This document shows positions 21,255 through 26,125 of a stretch of DNA of 26,125 nucleotides, in pieces. The first letter of the stretch is position 1. Each line of letters starts with the position of its first letter. The stretch is from positions 1 to 26,125 of the forward strand of contig ADNK01002522.1 of the NCBI GenBank assembly GCA_000320545.1, given 5' to 3'. Source of the DNA: Bigelowiella natans CCMP2755. Its lineage: Eukaryota > Cercozoa > Chlorarachniophyceae. Made by a program: the position numbers and the translations under genes. The notes under the pieces are model-generated. The model did not search any database and was not told the DNA's origin. It saw only the letters and a list, made by a program, of their open reading frames with translations.

Positions 21255-23851
21255 ATGAAATTTGGTCTGGGAATGTCCTCCAGCGGCGGCTCCTCGGCCC
21301 TGGATTTGCAATCCACGTCCTCTCTCGGGGATGTCCGTAAGGCACTTGCAAATGCGCCTTCTCCAAGCGCCACGGCAGAAGAGCTCATGCGCTATCGGCT
21401 CATTTTTCTTGCCACGCAGATGCGCGGGGAAATGGTGTCAGTCAAGGTTCATTGCGCGATTTACATTTCAATTGTATGTGAAATGACTTTTGGCTCTAAG
21501 CTTTTTCTCCAACCACGAGCCAAACTATCGATTGCGATGACCTTATATGTTACATTCTTTTAGACGGTGGCAGGGACTGAGGTCGAGGGAGTCTTTCATT
21601 CCGTAGAATTTGAACATGAGGCGATCCTTCTCAAAATGGCGCAACCCAAGAACCATCGAAAACGTCGTGCACATTGCCATTATAGACTGATTTAACAGGC
21701 TCTTGATTTACTTATTTGATTGGTGTTTAGGTGATATTGTTCAGGGTTTACGTCCAAAGATGGTCCTGAAAATGACTGACGTGGTCTTCATCCAAGTTAT
21801 TGGATCGAAGTTCCAGAAGCGAGCCCAGCAGAATTTCAAAACAGACACCCAGATTTCAGGTTGTTTAGGAAAAGGCCATGGCCTTTAGTTATGGCAGTTG
21901 TTGATATTCTTCTCGCGTATTATCACATAACAGGCGCATGGAGGGGAAGGAATCGCAAATTGCAGATGTGGAAACCGGATAAAGGAGATGAGGAGACTAC
22001 TCTCGAATTCGGCAGCCTTTCTAAAAATTGGGACCAGTTTGCAGCGAACGAGAAAGTATTTTGATTTTGATATGGATAGCGATATTTGTTGTTGGCCTTA
22101 CGGACGGTCAAATGCTGTTTTCTCCTAACAATCGTCCATCAGAATATGCATGTAAAAAAAACGTTAGATGTTTTCTGTGTCGCGTAAAATTGCGGAGAAG
22201 ATCATAACGACATGAATGCCAATATTAACTACAAATACAGCTTACTGGGAAGAAAGGCTCGAGTTTCGACATTAACGAATACTCAAGCACGCTTGACAAG
22301 AACTCCAAGTTCTACAGGGAAAATGAAGCTGAGGCAGCACGACTTGCAGCCGAGATCGAGTCTAAGTCGAAGAGTAGCTCGAGAAGATTCCCATTGGTTC
22401 GTGCGGACACTAATCATAAAGGATGTTTTATTACTTTAGCGCTGGAAACCATGTGTTTTTCCTCTGTCACACGTCGTCGTACCACAAATTGGTATTATCT
22501 ATCAGTGTTTGGTAAAGAAATGTGGGCTGACGTGGACTACTTCATTTGTGTGTGGTTTTCCTTTCAAAAGCGGGCTGGGAAAAATGACGATGATGATGAT
22601 GAGGAGGCGTTGCATAGTAAAGTTCTCAGTAACGGTGAGATTCAGCATTAGCAGATTGAGAATGCGAAATTAGCTTCACAGTCCTGTTAGATTATCGATG
22701 GTCGCTGATCAGAAATTATTATCGGGGGGGGGCGATTTTTTTTCCTTTGACTGAAAACGTCTGTCTTGAACAACGAGAAATACTTTCGATGGTTCGTGCA
22801 AAAATACAACGATTAGTATCCGTTGCAATACCAGACTTTCTTCCTCGCCACCATGATTCTTGGGATAAAATATTCCAGTGATACTGTTCGTATAGGTCAT
22901 TTTATGTAATCATGGCGCTATTTGAAATGTTATGAAACGTTAGATGATGAGGCAACAAAGCACAAAGGGGGACCTACTTCTTCAGCTGGGGCAGGGAACA
23001 ACGCTCCTTCAAGACCAGCAATATTTAGCAGCAGTACAGCCTCAACCAGCAAACCAGGTGGTAAAGAAGGTAAAAAGGGACAGGTGGAAACTACGAAGGT
23101 GGACAGCAGCAAGACGAGCAAGGAAGACAAAGAGGAGAAAAAGACAACAAAGTCTAAGCTTAATCCGAAGGCAAAGGCATTCGTGCCGAAATTCGCTCGA
23201 ATGAGAACCGCTCCTCTTCAAATGCAGCAGCAGCAGCAGCCGCCTCGCATGGTTACACGGCATTCCTATCCCCGTTCCAATAACCGCCATCAAGCCCGCC
23301 CACCTGCCCTTCATCCCCATTCGCCATCTGCTAGTGCCTACATTCTTCAGCAGCAACAGCAGCAGCAGATGCAGCAGAAACCCACGTCCTCCCCATACCA
23401 AGTGATAAACGCTGGTGGTGTTCCAATGCAGTATGTCATCAATACCGCTGCTGTACAGGGCGGTGCACGTGCTGGTGCTATGGGCATGCAGCAGCAGCAG
23501 CAGCAGCAAGGAACAGTTCCTTATCCGGTTACGCCTGCTCCTGGTGCTGGGGGAAGACCGAACACGGCGGCTATAAATATGGTGGCCATTCAGCAACAAG
23601 CAGCAGCAGCAGCAGCAGCGAGAGGGATGGCTCCACCTATGCAAGTGGTGAATCCTCAATCCCACCAGCAGCAGCATGTGGCAATGATGCAAACACCGAA
23701 CGGTCTTCTGCCAGCACAGCATGGCCACGCGATGCAGAGGCCTGGTACTTATCAGTTACGCCAGCAGCAGCACCACCACCAGCAACAGCAGCCTTACCTG
23801 ACTGGAGCACAAAATTCAAATGGATCTGGCGGCTATGGCCGTAGCATGTAG
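21255..23851 (+). CDS. ATXN2: Ataxin-2 homologue (LSm, LsmAD, PAM2, polyQ)
   Basis: This is a seven-exon gene encoding about 556 aa: 21255-21446, 21564-21663 (or 21666), 21731-21859, 21934-22055, 22241-22396, 22571-22634 and 22944-23851. Phase is kept throughout. The ataxin-2 LSm domain spans residues ~45-130 (RLIFLATQMRGEMVSVK, EVEGVFHSVEFEHEAILLKMA, then DVVFIQV). The LsmAD domain follows (~140-225), with DINEYSSTLDKNSKFYRENE. A PAM2 motif (~325-338, SKLNPKAKAFVPKF) should bind the MLLE domain of poly(A)-binding protein. The last exon is Gln/Ala/Pro-rich with many CAG runs. Ataxin-2 family proteins act in cytoplasmic mRNA stability, translation and stress granules. Domain order is as in the family; the polyQ is C-terminal rather than N-terminal as in human ATXN2. 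The donor of exon 2 has two equally good sites 3 nt apart. Confidence 0.92.
21387..21859 (+). other. Ataxin-2 LSm domain
   Basis: It is encoded by the end of exon 1 and by exons 2-3. RYRLIFLATQMRGEMVSV is Sm strand 1-2, EGVFHSVEFEHEAILLKMAQ is strands 2-4, and MVLKMTDVVFIQVIG is the final strand pair. The interior charged insertion PKNHRKR is where ataxin-2 proteins vary. Confidence 0.88.
21934..22396 (+). other. LsmAD domain
   Basis: Exons 4-5 encode WDQFAANEK and FDINEYSSTLDK, then KFYRENEAEAARLAAEIE. This is the helical Lsm-associated domain with its characteristic Y-(S/T)-xx-LD and R/E-rich helix. Confidence 0.88.
23150..23200 (+). other. PAM2 motif (PABP-binding)
   Basis: KSKLNPKAKAFVPKFAR fits the PAM2 consensus SxLNPxAxxFVP, including the key Leu and Phe. 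It follows a Lys/Glu/Ser-rich linker. Confidence 0.9.
23222..23800 (+). repeat. Coding CAG/CAA-rich (polyQ) tracts
   Basis: Several in-frame glutamine runs, for example at 23224-23238, 23350-23375, 23490-23510 and 23763-23792, are interrupted by His, Pro and Met. They are mostly CAG codons with scattered CAA. A GCA run at about 23599-23618 gives polyAla. Confidence 0.85.
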
Positions 23852-25283
23852 GCAAAGAAAAGACTACAGTACCGTTTGATCCGAATGATGAGAAACAACA
23901 ATACATTTATCGTGCCCCCTGCTTGAAGCATACGTCTAGCCGTGTCTTGGATGAGGAGAGTATCCACGCCAGCACCACGTCTAGCACGTGTTTGTATATG
24001 TGACAATCCACACAATTATTCAAATATCGTAGCAAGCTGCGCGAAGTAGGCGTATTTCGTGGAGTATCTCGACGGCGCACATTACACATGAAAAGAATTA
24101 AACACCGATGTGATTGAATTAAATATAAGTCAAGCTGTGCGTGCCTGTGGCTACTAATTCGTGCTTGCTCACCTATGCGCGCTATAACAGCTATACTGTA
24201 CCATGACACTAGGCACAAGCGCGCACTAGCCGCGCTACTAGCTAAATCGATGCAGTAGATATGAGACGGACCCGGATGTAATAAATAATTTTAAAATTTT
24301 CAATAGCCATCCTATCGTGTTTGCTTTAATAAGGCGTCGGCTACACTAGTACAGCGCGGCATCGCACATAGGATTGTACATGTTGTGCATCGTAATGTAT
24401 GTGCGCGTGCCTATGTGCTGAATAAGATGTGGACAAGCACGAGCACGTGCAGGCGCTGGCTGGCTGTTGCATTGATGCTTACTGCCTAGCTGGCATGTAT
24501 AGATAAATGCAATTCGCGCGGTGCGTGGCGCGACAAATATGGATTGCGCACGGACGATCACATGATCACAGGTGGGCAGCGCGTGCGCATTGAGTTACGA
24601 TACACAGCAACTGCATCGCTAGTCCTACATACACTAGCAGCTAGGCAGGCTATGTAACAGTACATCGATCATCAGACATGCTAGCATGCATCGCATGGCT
24701 TATTGCGATAGAGCATCGCATCCGTGCGAAATAGCTGCCATGGAATATATAGCATATACATTTAACAGATGTGGATATACATGTGCATGTGTCAGGAATG
24801 TTGCGCTTGTGCACGCTAGCTCCCACATGCATAGCATCGCCGTTGGGCTCTAGCAATAATTATTGCACGAATCAATACTGTTGAGATGTAACATAGACAT
24901 GATTCCAGTAAGCACCTCCTTATATTACACAATACATTTAAGCTTAGTCGCATAAATGTTCCAGCTGCCTTATGGAACTACAACATGGAAACGAAATCAT
25001 ATAAAATGCATATCAGAGCAGCTACATTACAAAGATAATAAATTCGGAGGTCAGCTGATTCAGCCGGCATTTTGAGATCCCACGAACACCAGTCCCGAAG
25101 CTGTTTGATAACAAGCAGTTTTATCTTCCACAGGCTGCTACGACACCGCCTGTGTTTGTGGGTTGTGCTTGTGCAGCAAAAAAGACATAAAGACACCCCG
25201 CAGGATTTTTGAAAGCTGATTTGGTTTGATGATGCTTGTTGGAAACTTCTTCTCTTTTGCTCGTTGATGAGATCGATCGATCA
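23852..25283. other. Convergent intergenic spacer (3' ends of ATXN2 and WW gene)
   Basis: No gene is recognised. The first part should hold the ATXN2 3' UTR and the last ~400 bp the 3' UTR of the WW gene. From about 24160 to 24850 the sequence is dense in GCTAGC, CATG, TGCA and GCGC words, including CATGCTAGCATGC at 24677-24689, identical to 1768-1780. Short ORFs here are not convincing. Confidence 0.7.
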
Positions 25284-25561
25284 TCAAGTGGGCTTTGTCC
25301 ACTGACTGGTTTTTGACGCAGCATGGTAGAAGTACACCTGAGTCATTCATTCAATTCGCTCATTCATTGATTTATCATTTACGGTACTAATACTACTACT
25401 GCTACTACTACTGTGTAGAGCAGCAGCACTCCGTCAACCCCATTTTCACCGCTCATCAATCCGCTATCATCGATCGTCAAGTGGACTACAACTGACCTTT
25501 CCGGAGCTTTGTTCCACATGCGATGTCCAGCCCGCCGGCAAAGCACCAATATGGCTTCCTC

Positions 25562-25592
<31 letters not shown>

Positions 25593-25960
25593 CTGCTGTG
25601 CAGGTTCCGTGCTGTTTAGCGGAATTTGGTCCTGGCCTTGCAGCGAGCTCTGGTTTAGGCGTCGATGACCTTTTGTTGAAATGGACGACTTGACTGAGGA
25701 AAGTGATCCTCGAGACCCTTTCCTGAAGGGCGGAGGCTTCTTCTTTGGAGTTGTCATCCCCTGTTGAACAAAATGTGTGTGTGTGTGTGTGTACACTCAG
25801 TGGATGGGTGGCTATGTAAAGATAGAAGAGAATTAGGAAAAGGGAGAGAAAGAGAGAGTAAATTGAAGAAGGTATAACTCCTCGATTCAGTATATTCTCT
25901 ATCTACCTTGGGTGTTTGAATGGATCCCGCATTTGCCGGTTTTGCTGCTTCTAATACAGA
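25284..25960 (-). CDS. WW-domain protein, C-terminal part (5' end unresolved)
   Basis: The last three exons are 25907-25960, 25497-25760 and 25284-25337, all phase 0, ending in TGA at 25284-25286. The middle exon encodes a basic, Ser/Pro-rich stretch (TPKKKPPPFRKGSRGS), an 11-residue Gln run, then LPAGWTSHVEQSSGK. The last exon adds VYFYHAASKTSQWTKPT and stop. Together these form a complete WW domain, with both Trp, the central aromatic triplet and the final Pro, at the extreme C-terminus. WW domains bind Pro-rich ligands; the partner is unknown. Sequence upstream of 25960 has a long open frame but no secure start, so the N-terminal part probably lies beyond 26125. Confidence 0.75.
25568..25600 (-). 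repeat. Coding CAG/CAA tract (Q11) in WW gene
   Basis: Seven CAG codons, three CAA and one CAG encode 11 glutamines just before the WW domain. Confidence 0.85.
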
Positions 25961-26125
25961 CTGGTGAAAGCAACGCGAGCATGGGAAGGAACAATCATCC
26001 ATTAGTGCATGCGCTTGATGAGGATTACTTATGGGGAAAAAATTGCATTCAACAAAATAATGGCAAGATTTCATGAAATGTGGCGGAATTGAAAACACGA
26101 ATGATATTTGTCCCGTATACGAATC
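25961..26125 (-). other. Probable intron or upstream exon of the WW gene
   Basis: The minus strand has an acceptor-like TTTCACCAG ending at 25961, so most of this stretch is likely intronic. An open frame with CSFPCSRC-like residues continues to about 26098 and could alternatively be coding. It is not resolved. Confidence 0.35.

Noticed and set aside
23042-23728. 228-codon minus-strand frame with Leu/Cys runs
   Set aside because: It is the antisense shadow of the CAG-rich last exon of ATXN2.

Overview
This window is nuclear DNA of a microbial eukaryote. The evidence is GT-AG introns in most genes, exons often under 60 nt, introns packed with di- and trinucleotide repeats, an LTR retrotransposon, and proteins of exclusively eukaryotic families (ataxin-2, FYVE/PH, a STE-type kinase, WW). 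I cannot place the lineage from the sequence alone; an intron-rich protist or alga would fit.

Layout from left to right: (1) 1-1585, the 5' end of an LTR retrotransposon on the minus strand: a 326-bp LTR, a possible primer-binding site and a complete gag; pol lies beyond base 1. (2) 1586-2074, a spacer rich in CTAG/CATG/GCGC words. (3) 2075-3967, minus, an intronless 630-aa protein with three widely spaced EF-hands. (4) 3968-4941, a divergent intergenic region. (5) 4942-11939, plus, a coiled-coil protein that I reconstruct from 34 tiny exons (562 aa, phases closing from ATG to stop). (6) 11940-13270, a convergent spacer. (7) 13271-20789, minus, a 30-exon gene for an 897-aa protein: a PH domain apparently split by a FYVE-type zinc finger, a linker, a small beta-rich module, and a STE11/MAP3K-like protein kinase. 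(8) 20790-21254, a short divergent promoter region. (9) 21255-23851, plus, an ataxin-2 homologue (LSm, LsmAD, PAM2, polyQ tail) in seven exons. (10) 23852-25283, a convergent spacer. (11) 25284-25960, minus, the 3' end of a gene whose protein ends in a WW domain.

The five cellular genes alternate strictly in strand (- + - + -). Head-to-head promoters therefore alternate with tail-to-tail spacers. All three spacers downstream of gene ends share an unusual palindromic word composition that the promoter regions lack. No operon-like or pathway link between the genes is evident. All exon coordinates were worked out by hand from splice signals, reading phase and motif continuity; no transcript data were used.

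The most interesting object is the PH-[FYVE]-PH kinase. Its zinc finger sits in the beta4-beta5 loop of the PH domain, as the C1 domain sits inside the PH domain of ROCK kinases. The 34-miniexon coiled-coil gene, the strand-polarised intron microsatellites and the palindrome-rich convergent spacers also deserve a second look.
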